Positions 31,332 to 41,361 of a stretch of DNA of 41,833 nucleotides are shown piece after piece. The notes under the pieces were generated by a model. It saw nothing but the letters and a program-made list of their open reading frames with translations. It did not search any database and was not told the origin of the DNA. Source of the DNA: Scenedesmus sp. ARA3 (lineage: Eukaryota > Chlorophyta > Chlorophyceae > Sphaeropleales > Scenedesmaceae); assembly GCA_004335835.1 (NCBI GenBank), contig RWJK01001636.1, positions 1 to 41,833 of the forward strand, read 5' to 3'. Position 1 is the stretch's first letter, and every line of letters begins with the position of its first letter. The position numbers and the translations under genes are program-made.

Positions 31332-34300
31332 ATGGAGCTGGGTGCCACATTGCCTGAAGCACTGCACAGCCCTGCTGCAGAGGCATGGCAAGTCGAGTTT
31401 GCCAAGATGCTGCCGGAGCTAGAGAGGTTGTCAAAGTGAGTAAGGCAACTCACAACTGTAGTCATACGTGTTTCGTGCAGTTCCATAGCTGTTGGGTGCA
31501 GAGGCAGCAGCTGCAGCTGCAATGGTGCAGCCTGGCGGAAGAGTGTGAAACTGCTAGCATAGCAGCTGTTGGCCGCTTGATCAAGCTGGTCACCCTCATG
31601 TGCAAGGTTATGACCTTGCCACAGCATGGCCTGGCAGCAGCAGGAGCTGCTGCAGCCAACGCCACGTGCTTGCAGGAACTTGATGCAGTCTGCTTTGCTA
31701 GGACTGCGTCTATCAGCAAGTGAGGCATCCATGCAGTGCACCTTGAAGCGCGTAGGCTGCATCACCAAAACCAGCGCAACACCAGCGCACCACTATCCAG
31801 CACCCATAGCAACCACATGCAATGCAGGCAGTTGCTCACATGCACTCTCCATGCCCCTGCTGCTGCTGCTGCTGCTACCGCAGTACGCAGCTGCCACCGT
31901 GGCCGCTGCGTGTGCTGCGCAGCAGCCAGCTGGACACACCCAATCACACGTGCACGCACACCTGCGTCTCACGTACTTGTCATGTTTGTCACTGCTGCTG
32001 CTGATGATGCTGATGCTGCTGCTGATGCTACCACAGTACGCAGCTGGCGCCCTGGCCGCTGCGTGTGTTGCGCAGCAGCCAGCTGGACGCGCAGCGGCTG
32101 GACGCTGAGCTGACCACCATGCTGCAGGAGCAGTTCATGGCAGCCTTCACGCTGTTCCAGCCAGTGAGTATTTTGCCTTTGTGGGGTGTCTGAGTGGTTA
32201 TCTATGGCCGATGGGTGACCAGCACTTGGTGTTCCAGCAGCAGCAACAGCAGCAGCAGCAGCAGCAGCATGCTGCACCTCATGGCAGCGTTTGCGCTGTC
32301 GTGCTCAGCAAGGCGTGTGGCCTGCAAGGTATGGCACGCAGATGCTGAGCTGACCACCATGCTGCAGGAGCAGTTCATGGCAGCCTTCACGCTGTTCCAG
32401 CCAGTAAGTTGTGTCACTATGTTGTGCTGTTTCTAGTCTTCCTTAGCAGATGCTGGGTGGCCTGCATGTGGCGCTCCAGCAGCAGCAGTAGCAGTAGCCA
32501 GCTGGATGCTGCAGTTCTTGGCAGTGTGTGTTGGCAGAATTTGCAATGTCTTGCTCAGCAAGGCCTGTGGCCTGCATGGCGCGGTGGTCATGGGCTTGAT
32601 GCGCAGCTGACCACCATGCTGCAGCAGCAGTTCATGGCAGCGTTCACACTCTTCCAGCCGGTGAGTTGCTAATTTGGGCGCCATTCATGGTGTGGTGCTA
32701 CAGCAGCCACGGCTGCAGCAGCTTCTGCAGCATGGCACGATTGTCGACTGGTGATAGCCCTGCATGATGCTCACAGCGGTCCTGCTGCTGCTGCTGCTGT
32801 TGCTGCTGCAGGGCCGCGTCTCCAACCTGGCACCAGAGCTGAACCTGCTGCTGGCGGGCCTGGTGAGGCAGCACTGCTCAGCTGTGTGCAGCAGAAGGCA
32901 GCAGCAGCGCAGTCTGCAGAACTTTGTTTTGCAGCAACCTTTTGGTGCTTTTGCAGTGACATTCCGCCACCCCAGCTTGCAACCAGCTGTGCAGTGTCAC
33001 AGCTGCGGATACGAGAATACAAGTAGACACAGGGCTGCATTGCGCACGCATTTGGGCATCGTTCGCAACACCCAGCCGTTGTTGCTGCTGTGTTTTGGTT
33101 TGCCCTTGTTGCTGCTCAGGTCTACTGGCTTTCTATCTGGCAGGGCAAGGCCACACCCGGCAGCGAGCTGATGGTTGTCTGGTAGCTTTCATTGCCAGAG
33201 CATATGACAGGGCTGCTGCTGCTGCTTCTGTTGTTGCACGGCTGTATTGCTGCTCAGGTCTACTGGCTGTCCATTTGGCAGGGCAGGGCGACGCCAGGCA
33301 GCGAGCTGATGAACCTGCGCTACAGGAATGAGCACGCCATGGAGGCGGCAGCAGCAGCAGCAGCAGCAGGAGTAGGGGGCTGCAGTGGCAGTGGCGGCAG
33401 CTCGGCAGTGCAGCCACCTTCATGGGTGAGTGGCGGCACGGTATTTGTGTTTCAGGCAGTGCAGTCAGCATCTTTTCATGTATGCTGTGCCTGCATTCTG
33501 ACCTGTTGAAGTTGTTTGTTGCGTAGTGTCGCCGGCAGGCTGTGCATTGTGGTTTTGCTGAGGCGAGGGTCTGGGCTTTCCCACATCATCATCTGTGCAA
33601 ACGCACACATCATGTTTGTGGGAACAGCAGGCATGGTGACCTTGTATACAAGGGAATGCTGCAGCTGCACCTGCCTGATGAGAGCTTACAGCAAAAACAG
33701 CAGCAGCAGGGACTCAGTGATGCACTTGCAGTTCAAGCCATGCACTCCATATCTCCGCCTGACTCCATTGTAAATGACCCAACGTAAGCCAGCACTCCTC
33801 TGCTTCACCTCATGAATATGTTCTGCTGCATATCTGCTGCATCAATATGCAGCTGCATGGCGGCCGCACAGGCCTGGAAGGCCCTGGGCTGTCTCAGCAG
33901 CAGAAGCTCGGCTATGCTGCTGCCTTTGTGGGCCTGCCATACCTCTGGCTGTGGTGGATGCACCCGCAATGATTGTACCGCGGCACTTTGATATTCACCA
34001 CTGACTGCTCACTTATTGCCAGGTCAGCGCTCCTGCGCCTCACCACGTTTGACTGCCTCTGCTGCATTGTTTGTCCTTTCTTGCAGCTGCACGGCGGCCG
34101 CACAGGCCTTGAGGGTCCCGGCTTCTCTCAGCAGCAGAAGCTGGGCTACGCTGCTGCATTTGTGGGGCTGCCGTACCTCTGGCGGCGGCTCATGCACACA
34201 CAATTATGTGGACGTTTTCACCTCTGACTGCTCACTTATTGCCAGTTCAACACTGCGTGTCACCATATCTGACTGCCTCCGCTGCACTTATCTACTTCCA

Positions 34301-36071
34301 ATGCAGCTGCATGGCGGCCGCACAGGCCTGGAAGGCCCTGGGCTTTCACAGCAGCAGAAGCTCGGCTATGCTGCTGCTTTTGTGGGCCTGCCGTACCTCT
34401 GGCTGCGGCTGCAGCGGCTGGCAGCGCAGCAGCAGTGGGGACAGCGGCAGGATGATAGGATGGGGCTGGCTGGCTGGCGGCTGCTGCGCGGTGCTGATGC
34501 AGCACACAAAGTGGGGCAGCTGCTGAACCTGTGGGTGTTCCTGTACCAGGGCAAATACAGGTAGGTTTGTCGGTTTGAAACAATGCTACTGATCTTTGCT
34601 TTGGAATCTTTGTCAATCCAGGGAACCTGTTATGTTCTCAATGAGCAGTGCATATAGTAAACATGGTGTAAAAGGGCCTGGATAGGGCCAGTGGCAGGAT
34701 GATAGGCTAGGGCTGGCTGGCTGGCGGCTGTTGCGGGGTGCTGATGCGGCACACAAAGTGGGGCAGCTGCTGAACCTCTGGGTGTTCCTGTACCAGGGCA
34801 AATACAGGTGGGTTTGTCATCTGCAACTTGGTTCATCAGCTGGTGACCGTGGATTTTTGTCAAACCCCTGCGTATGATGTATACAGCATTGTGGCAATGC
34901 GCTGACTTTGCCCGGTTTCAAAGGGCCGGGGTGGGGCCAGCGGCAGGATGATAAGGCCGGGCTGCTTGCGTGGCGGCTGCTGCGGGGTGCTGATGCGGCA
35001 CACAAAGTGGGGCAGCTGCTCAACCTGTGGGTGTTCCTGTACCAGGGCAAATACAGGTGGGCGTTGTTTGCAAGCTGCTTCTGGCTCCACTGTGTCCGTT
35101 GAAGTACATAGTTGCCTGCTTTGCAAAGTCTGGTTGTTCAGTGTTACGTGGATTTGCCTCGCAGTTCACTGTGCACTGCAGGGATCTCTGCTGCTCTATT
35201 GTGCTTGTTTGTTTCCTTGCTTGCTGCAGTGGTGACAGTGGTGTCTGGTGGGGCCTGTATGGCTGCTTGATGTTGAATTTGTGTGCCGCTGCTGTGTTGC
35301 TTGCAGGACACTTACAGAGCGGTTGCTGCCCATCCTGACGCTGAGTTTGACCTGCTGTAATGACATGTGTGTTTTTGTGCTGTCTGCTGCTGCTCTGTTG
35401 CTTGCAGGACACTCACAGAGCGGCTGCTGGGTGCTCGGCTGGTGTACAAGCAGCCCAACATGTCACGCCTGATCAGTTTTGAATATTTAAATCGACAGCT
35501 GGTGTGGCAGGAGCTGTCAGAGTTCCTGCTGTTCCTGCTACCTCTTATAAATGTAGCAAAGGTGAAGCGATTCATCCTAAAGCTACTGCCACGTGTGCCA
35601 TTAGTAGCAGCTGGAGGTGGTGGTGATGGTAGTGGAGGTCTAGCTGGTGCTGCTGGACAGTACCCGCTTGCAGGAAAGGAGTGGAGCAGCAGCGGCGGCT
35701 GGCAGCAGCAGCAACAGCAGCAACAGCAGCAGCAGCAGGGCTTGCAGGAAGATGGGTTGTGTCAGCAGCCAGCTGAGGAGCAGCAGCAGTCTAGCAGCAG
35801 CCAGCAGCAGCAACAGCAGCAGCAGCAAGATGCCAGCAGCAGCAGCAGCAGCAACATGCCCAAAGCTGCAGATCTGCTGCGGCCAGTTGGGCCGTGTCCG
35901 GTTTGTGGTGTAGCTGAGGTGCTGGTACCATATGTAGCATACCCTTGCAGGCACTTGTTTTGTTACTACTGCCTGCGCAGCCACACAGAGGCAGACCAGG
36001 GCTTCTGCTGCCCTGTGGATGGCACGCGGGTGGATGCTATGCAGCGCTACACTGTGCGCATGCCAAGCTGA
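31332..36071 (+). CDS. PEX2: PEX2, peroxisomal RING E3 ligase subunit
   Basis: Six exons: 31332-31435, 32037-32163, 32812-32862, 33258-33425, 34307-34560, 35408-36071, giving 455 aa. The N-terminal SSQLDAQRLDAELTTMLQEQ, the WQGRATPGSELMNLRYRNE and RTGLEGPGLSQQQKLGY blocks, TLTERLLGARLVYKQPNMSR and FEYLNRQLVWQELSEFLLFL follow plant PEX2 block for block. With PEX10 and PEX12 it forms the peroxisomal membrane ubiquitin ligase that recycles PEX5. The RING (396-442) has C398, C401, C415, H417, C420, C423 and C436, but Asp439 stands where the last Cys is expected. A CAG-coded polyQ linker (334-375) sits between the membrane part and the RING and is absent from plant homologues. The start is the first in-frame ATG after a TAG. 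Confidence 0.93.
31437..32036 (+). other. PEX2 intron 1 with exon 2 echo
   Basis: 600 bp intron. At 31876-31935 it carries a copy of the exon 2 acceptor edge (CCGCAG|TACGCAGCTG and VLRSSQLDT). The open frame at 31488-31723 (QRQQLQLQWCSLAEECETAS) has no fitting splice phase and is left unassigned. Confidence 0.7.
32338..32668 (+). repeat. Two copies of PEX2 exon 2 donor half
   Basis: Copies at about 32338-32405 and 32590-32662 repeat DAELTTMLQEQFMAAFTLFQ and the donor CCA|gtaag or CCG|gtgag. They lie in intron 2. Confidence 0.92.
33110..33180 (+). repeat. Copy of PEX2 exon 4 acceptor edge
   Basis: CTCAGGTCTACTGGCT and YWLSIWQGKATPGSELM repeat the exon 4 start (33258) 138 bp upstream. A GATG|gttgtc junction ends the copy. 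Confidence 0.9.
33846..34195 (+). repeat. Two copies of PEX2 exon 5 acceptor half
   Basis: Copies starting at 33853 and 34087 repeat LHGGRTGLEGPGLSQQQKLG and AAAFVGLPYLW behind a GCAG acceptor. Offsets to the true start (454 and 220 nt) are out of phase. Confidence 0.92.
34675..35060 (+). repeat. Two copies of PEX2 exon 5 donor half
   Basis: Copies at about 34680-34808 and 34925-35056 repeat WRLLRGADAAHKVGQLLNLW and the FLYQGKYR end with donor TACAG|gtggg, in intron 5. Confidence 0.93.
35300..35345 (+). repeat. Copy of PEX2 exon 6 acceptor edge
   Basis: TTGCTTGCAGGACAC and TTACAGAGCGG repeat the exon 6 start (35408). Confidence 0.88.
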
Positions 36072-36184
36072 GTGTTGAGGGATAATCTGTCAGATGTTGA
36101 ACATCTGCGGGTTGGGAACAAAATGCAGGATACGGCGTGGTGAGGCATGGCCCAACTTCATAACATGGGTGTTTCTGGGCAGTG

Positions 36185-36490
36185 CATGGCTTGCCTGCAA
36201 TGGGATGCAGCGCTACACTGTGCGCAGCCACACAGAGGCAGACCAGAGCTTCTGCTGCCCAGTGGATGGACTGCGGGTGGACACCATGCAGCGCTACACT
36301 GTGCGCGTGCCAAGCTGAGGTGTTGAGGGACAAATTAGTCCTCAGCGGTTGACCATCTCTGGTGTGGTAACAAAGTGCAGGATACGGCGTGGTGAGCATG
36401 GCCTTATTGCATAACATGGGTGTTGCTGGGCAGTGCATGGCGTGCCTGCAGTGCGATGCAGCGCTACACTGTGCGTGTGCCAAGCTAAGG
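36185..36490 (+). repeat. Tail copies of PEX2 last exon
   Basis: 36200-36318 repeats RYTVRSHTEADQSFCCPVDG to the stop, and 36446-36488 repeats the last MQRYTVRVPS codons with TAA. The copied RING end has the same CCPVD as the gene. Confidence 0.92.
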
Positions 36491-36499
36491 GGTTCTTGT

Positions 36500-37815
36500 G
36501 GCATGCAGGCTGTCTGAACGTCCGAGAGCTGCATGGCACTGGATAGTCGTGCATGACTGCAATTGGTACTTTGATAGTATATTTTATCAGGTACTACGCT
36601 GGCGTTGTTGTATTGCGAAGCGCTGCTTGCCTGCGGCACTCGCCGCCAGATGCTGTGTTGTATCAACCGCCTGCAATTCCACTGAGACTGCTGCCTTACT
36701 GCTCTGGTTTCACTGTCGGTGGTCGGCGGTTGTGAGTGTGGGTTTTAACGTGGCAGCAAGCACGTCAAGTATGGCTCTGGAATGGGGTGCTGCAAGTCAA
36801 AATAGGTGATCAGTTGCCTCAGCATGCCATGCGCAGCATGCACAGCAGATCCATGCGAGCAGTACACACTTGCTTGCCTGACTGATGCAAGCCTGCAGCG
36901 CCCAGATACGCTGTATAATAGCTATAATCCGATTATTAATTTATATACCATCCTCCTGGTGACCTCAACCATTGTGGCTGTTGTGCGGTCGCAGTCCGCA
37001 GCAGTCTGTACTGCCACCCGGTTTGAATGTTTCACGAGCGTCAAGTCATGCATTGGTGTGTCACGATCGAGTGAATGCTAATGCATGTTTAATGTCACGA
37101 GCACTTCAGAAACTGCCTGCTTGTGGCTGGCTGACGTCAGCGCCCCTCAGACTCTGAGAGGCGCCGGGCACATTCTGGGATCTGATGACGTAAATTTCTG
37201 GCATTTCTCGCCGGCACACGCCGACCACGCAACCACGCCGTTTAACAGGCACTCTGCTACATCGTGAGCTGCATGATTGTGCTTTGATTATCCTAGCCCA
37301 GCCTGAAGCACAGATCGCAGCAGCTGTGGTCCTGACGACTAAACTCGACCTTTGAGCGCGATCTCCGGGTGAGCTCGTCTCCTTTATGCTATGCCTGTAA
37401 GTCAAGCTATTAGTATTATTATTATTCCTGCTGCCGTCGCCTGCTGTTCGGAGTGCTGGCCAAGGGCAGCAGACTGGGGTCGTGTTCTGCTTGCTTCGTC
37501 TTCAAGCAGCTGTGTGCTGCCAATTCCATAGATTGTTCCAACTGCTCATTCCTGGTATATTTTATACTCTCCTCACTGTCGCGTCACTGATCAGCCTGGA
37601 TCTGTAGCAGCGCTGTGCATAGCAGCCGCAGGCTGACCAGGCCCTACCACCCTCACCCATGCATTGGCTGCCACCACTGCTGCTGCTGCTGCTGTTGCTG
37701 CTGTGGCTTCCATCTGCAGATTCATCAACCTGCAACAGAACCCGCATCCTACCTTCGTCAGTTTCCGACCTACATCTCCAATCTGTCTCCGGACCCTGCT
37801 GTGGTACCAACAACC
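36500..37815. other. Intergenic region before the CHRD gene
   Basis: No gene recognised. It holds an AT-rich patch (about 36908-36952), a perfect 12-bp palindrome GCTGACGTCAGC (37130-37141), TGACGTAA (37186-37193) and a TATA-like TATATTTTATACT (37556-37568) that could serve the CHRD gene. A second ATG at 37659 opens a Leu-rich signal-like peptide in another frame that stops after about 57 codons. Confidence 0.5.
37130..37141. promoter_or_regulatory. bZIP/CRE-like palindrome
   Basis: TGACGTCA core in a perfect 12-bp palindrome, with TGACGTAA 54 bp further on. The core is known as a bZIP site; function here is inferred. Confidence 0.35.
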
Positions 37816-40028
37816 ATGGGGGTCGGTTATGAGAAGTGCTGCAGCAGCAATCCTGCAAGCAGCCGCCGCCGCCCTCCGCTGCTGCATGGCACAGCCACCC
37901 TGGCCCTGCAGGTGCTGCTGCTGCTCACAGCAGCCCCCCCTGAGGCTGCTGCTGCTCGGCAGCTGCTGCAGGCCCCATGCAGCAATGCGGCCAGTCCTGT
38001 GCTCGAGTCAGCGACAGTGAAGGCCGGCAGCACATGGAAGGCTGATCTGAGCGGCAAGAACAACATCAAGCCCGGCACCACTGGTAAGCATGCAGTCCAG
38101 TTCTGTAAACTGCCAGTTGGCAAGCGACGGCTAAGATCTGCATTGTGCAGTAGCTGCTACAGTTCAGCAGCAAGAATGACATGAAGCCAAGCACCACCGG
38201 TGAGCAGTTGATTTCTGCAAGGTGCTAGTTGGCAAGCGCCGGCTATGATCTGCATTGTGCAGTAGCTGCTGCACTGATCTGGCAGGATTGGCGTCAAGCC
38301 AGGCACCACTGGTGAGCGAATTTCATTACGAACAGCATGCTGTTTATGGAATGCGGGCCGGCAACATGTGGCTGATCATGCGTGTTGTGAGGTGCGCAAC
38401 AAGTGCACGGCGAAGCCCGCTGGATGCAACATCACTTGCAAAATCAGGTACGTGCACGATCTCTGCAGGTCTAACTGTCAGTTGCCTGCAACGTCTGCTG
38501 CTGCTGCAAACAGGCCTGTCCATTTTGCAGTGGTGTCCAACGTTTTGTAACTGCTGCTGCTGCTGCTGCTGCTGGTTGTAGGCGTGCCTGCCCCCCTTGA
38601 CGGCAAGGCCAGCGGCACTTTTGAGCTGCTGGTTGATGAGGAGGGCAGGAAGGCTGCATGGACCCTCAAGCTGTGTGATGTGCCGCAGTACATCGCCTCC
38701 CACCTGCACTCGGTGGGTTGTTGCTGTGTGTTGGTGCAAGGCATGAGTGACAGCAGGATGCACGCTGGGTTACATTGAGAGGTTGGTTCGCTTGCATCTG
38801 GGCATGAGGCTGTTCAATTTGATGCTGCAATGGCACTTCGTGACTGATCATGCTGTACAATACTTGGATGGAGGATGCATGCTGGTTCAACTTGAAGGGT
38901 CGAGGAGCCTAGGTTTGCTGCAGCTGTGTTGGCACTTGCTTTAGGCCTACATGTGGTACGTGTCTGCATGAGTAACAATAGAAGAGAATGCCGTGCCATG
39001 GCAGTGCCTGCATGTTTCTAAGCACTGCAGGCGATGTGCGACAAGCTTTCAAGTGCTCATTGTGCAGCAATGCAACACAGCAGGTCTCTCCTTTAGCAAG
39101 GCTCTGCTGCCTCAGGATGAACTTCCTGAAAAAGAGGACTTCTGAGCGGTGCTGCTGCTGCTGCTGTTGCTTTCTGCAGGGATCTCCCAAGGCTGACTAC
39201 CCTCCTCCCCTCATCCCCCTAGAGCCTTACACCAAGCCTGCCAACCCCTTTGGGCCTCCTGAGCAGCTGCCGCAGCTGTGCCTTAACCTGAACATCATCG
39301 GCTGTGCCTACAGCAAGCAGGGCTCTTTTATCGCGAGTGACATCATTGCCCTGCCAGGCCGTGATGCGGAAGTTCCTGCCGTGAAGAGCTGGGAAGATTT
39401 CCTGAATGTGGGTGCATGTCTAGAAGTGGACGTTTCCGCGTAAGGGGGTGGGTGGGTTCGTAGCTGATCAATTGCAAGCCAGATCGTAGAGACTGGAGCA
39501 TATATACATTTATACATATATACATATATACATATATACATATATACATATATACATATACATTCGCTTGCTGTTCCAACTGGGAAGGAGCTGCTGCCAG
39601 TGGGTGCATTAGCTGGCTCTTGCTCATGGGAGCACTTGTGCACCGCACACATCATGCTGTCACTTGCTGCTGCAGCTGCTGTGGCTGCTGCTGGTGCTGA
39701 CGCCATTGAAGACCCTGAAGGACGACAACGTCCACATTCACGTGGATGTACTGCCGCGCCACACACACCATACTGCTGCTGCTACTGTTGCCGCTGCTGC
39801 CGCCGCTGCTGCTGCCGCTGCTGCTGCTGCAGGCGCTGAAGGATGGCAAGATTTACGTCAACGTGCACAGCCTGACTGTGCCCGCCGGCCTCATCAGGGG
39901 CAACCTGCACCCCGCTGCTGTTGAGCTGTTGCTGCTGCTGCTGCCGCTGCTGCAGGCCCTTGAAGGCGGCAAGATCTACATCAATGCGCGGTGTAGTGCT
40001 GCTTCACATCTAATCAACATAGCACTGC

Positions 40029-40066
<38 letters not shown>

Positions 40067-41361
40067 GCGCTGGAGGACGGCAAGATCTACATCAACGTGC
40101 ACAGCCTGACCATGCCTGCCGGCATCATCAGGGGCAACCTGCACCCCGCTGAAAAGAAGGAAGAGAAGAAAGAGGAGAAGAAGGATGAGAAGAAAGCAGA
40201 GCCCAAAAAAGAAGAAAAGAAGGACGAGAAAAAAGCAGAGCCGAAGAAGGAAGAGAAGAAGGAAGAGAAGAAAGAGGAGCCCAAGGTAACTACTGCAATG
40301 ATGATGTTGATGCGGCGCATGGAGACGATCAAGTTGTGCTCATGCCTAGTTTGGCATGTGTTTGCAGCTGCATTGAGGCGCATGCATGCCAAGATTGCTG
40401 GCAGCTGCGCGGCATGCTGCAAGCAACATGCAGGGTCTGGATGGGTGCTGGCAAAGCACCGCAATGACAGCGGTGGTTAGCAGACATCAGCAACTTTCCG
40501 CCTCACAGCGTGCTGCATTGAGTGAGGGAGCATACAGGCATGCGGCGGCTGCGCAGTAGTATGCTGGTCTTGTGTCCGTTTTCTTGTGCCGATGCAGACG
40601 GAATGAAGAAGGAAAGAAGTGGCCTGTTATAAAGCCCATCGTCACTGTCGCGGGAAGCTCAAGTCAATAATCTCACATTAACTGTGCCTTGCTGCATTTT
40701 GTTCCTGGTGCCACTGCAGAAGGATGAGAAGAAGGATGAGAAGAAGGTGGAGGCAAAGCCCATCGTCACTGTCGACGTGAACAAGTGCGGTCCAGCCGTC
40801 GCAGTCGGCGTGCTTGGCGTGAATGTCGGCGTCGGAGATCAGGCCGCAAAGTGCCCAACCTCGCCATCACCAAAAGCATCACCCTCAGCATCACCATCAC
40901 CTTCGCCTAGCTCTTCGCCAGTGGCCTCCACATCTCCACCACCACCATCGCCGGTGATTACACCAGCGCCAGTGCCAACTCCTGCACCAGCAGTGCCAAA
41001 TCCTGCACCAGTGCCCGCTCCTGCGCCTGATCGTGCTCCAGCGCCTGCTCCAGTTGCTGCTGCAGCTGTGCCTGGCTCCTCCACTGCTGTGAGGCCTGCT
41101 AGTGGTAGTGATGACAGGCAAGGTAGCAGCGGCAGCAGTGAGGTAGTCAGGCCAGCAGCAGCAGTGCGGAGTGAGCCTCAAGTGACAAGGGGTAGGAGTG
41201 CTCCTGATGAGGAGGTACCAAGGGCTACTGCTGTCAGGCCCAGCGGTGGCAGCAGCAGCAGCAGCAGCGGCGGCAGTGGTGGGTCCAGTGGCGGGTCTTC
41301 GGCCTGTCAGGGGCTGGCACCTGGCAGCCCTGCGTATGTGCGGGCGGGGTGTGGCGCGTAA
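37816..41361 (+). CDS. Secreted CHRD-domain protein with K/E and Pro/Ser-rich tail
   Basis: Five exons: 37816-38083, 38582-38712, 39180-39407, 40067-40285, 40720-41361, giving 495 aa. Residues 1-47 look like a signal peptide (Arg-rich start, LALQVLLLLTAAP core, AAAA end). About 66-238 form a CHRD domain: WKADLSGKNNIKP, GKASGTFELLVDEE, SHLHS and the closing GKIYINVHSLTMPAGIIRGN. A Lys/Glu block (239-292) follows, then NKCGPAVAVGVLGVNVGVGD, a Ser-Pro/Ala-Pro stretch (328-412) like hydroxyproline-rich wall proteins, and a Ser/Gly-rich end with a Cys pair. CHRD domains occur in chordin and many extracellular proteins; their role in algae is not known to me. A cell-wall or surface role is inferred. 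The start is uncertain; an in-frame ATG also lies at 37615. Confidence 0.83.
38150..38315 (+). repeat. Two copies of CHRD exon 1 donor edge
   Basis: Copies at about 38160-38205 and 38270-38315 repeat SGKN-IKPGTTG and the donor CACTG|gtgag, after the true donor at 38083. Confidence 0.82.
39500..39562. repeat. (TATACA)n-like microsatellite
   Basis: About eight ATATAC/ATAC units in CHRD intron 3. Confidence 0.92.
39690..39995 (+). repeat. Three copies of CHRD exon 4 acceptor part, two in frame
   Basis: A worn copy at about 39700-39745 (LKDDNVHIHVD) is followed by a copy starting at 39833 (ALKDGKIYVNVHSLTVPAGL) and one at 39956 (ALEGGKIYINA). The last two are 234 and 111 nt from the true acceptor at 40067 and the frame is open throughout. 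Each follows a (CTG)n tract. Confidence 0.92.
40595..40660 (+). repeat. Copy of CHRD exon 5 acceptor edge
   Basis: GCAGACGGAATGAAGAAGG and AAGCCCATCGTCACTGTCG repeat the exon 5 start (40720-40775) inside intron 4. Confidence 0.85.

Noticed and set aside
520..40660. Assembly error as full explanation of the duplications
   Set aside because: Copies differ by many substitutions and have different truncation points, as true old duplications do; raw long reads would be needed to exclude it wholly.
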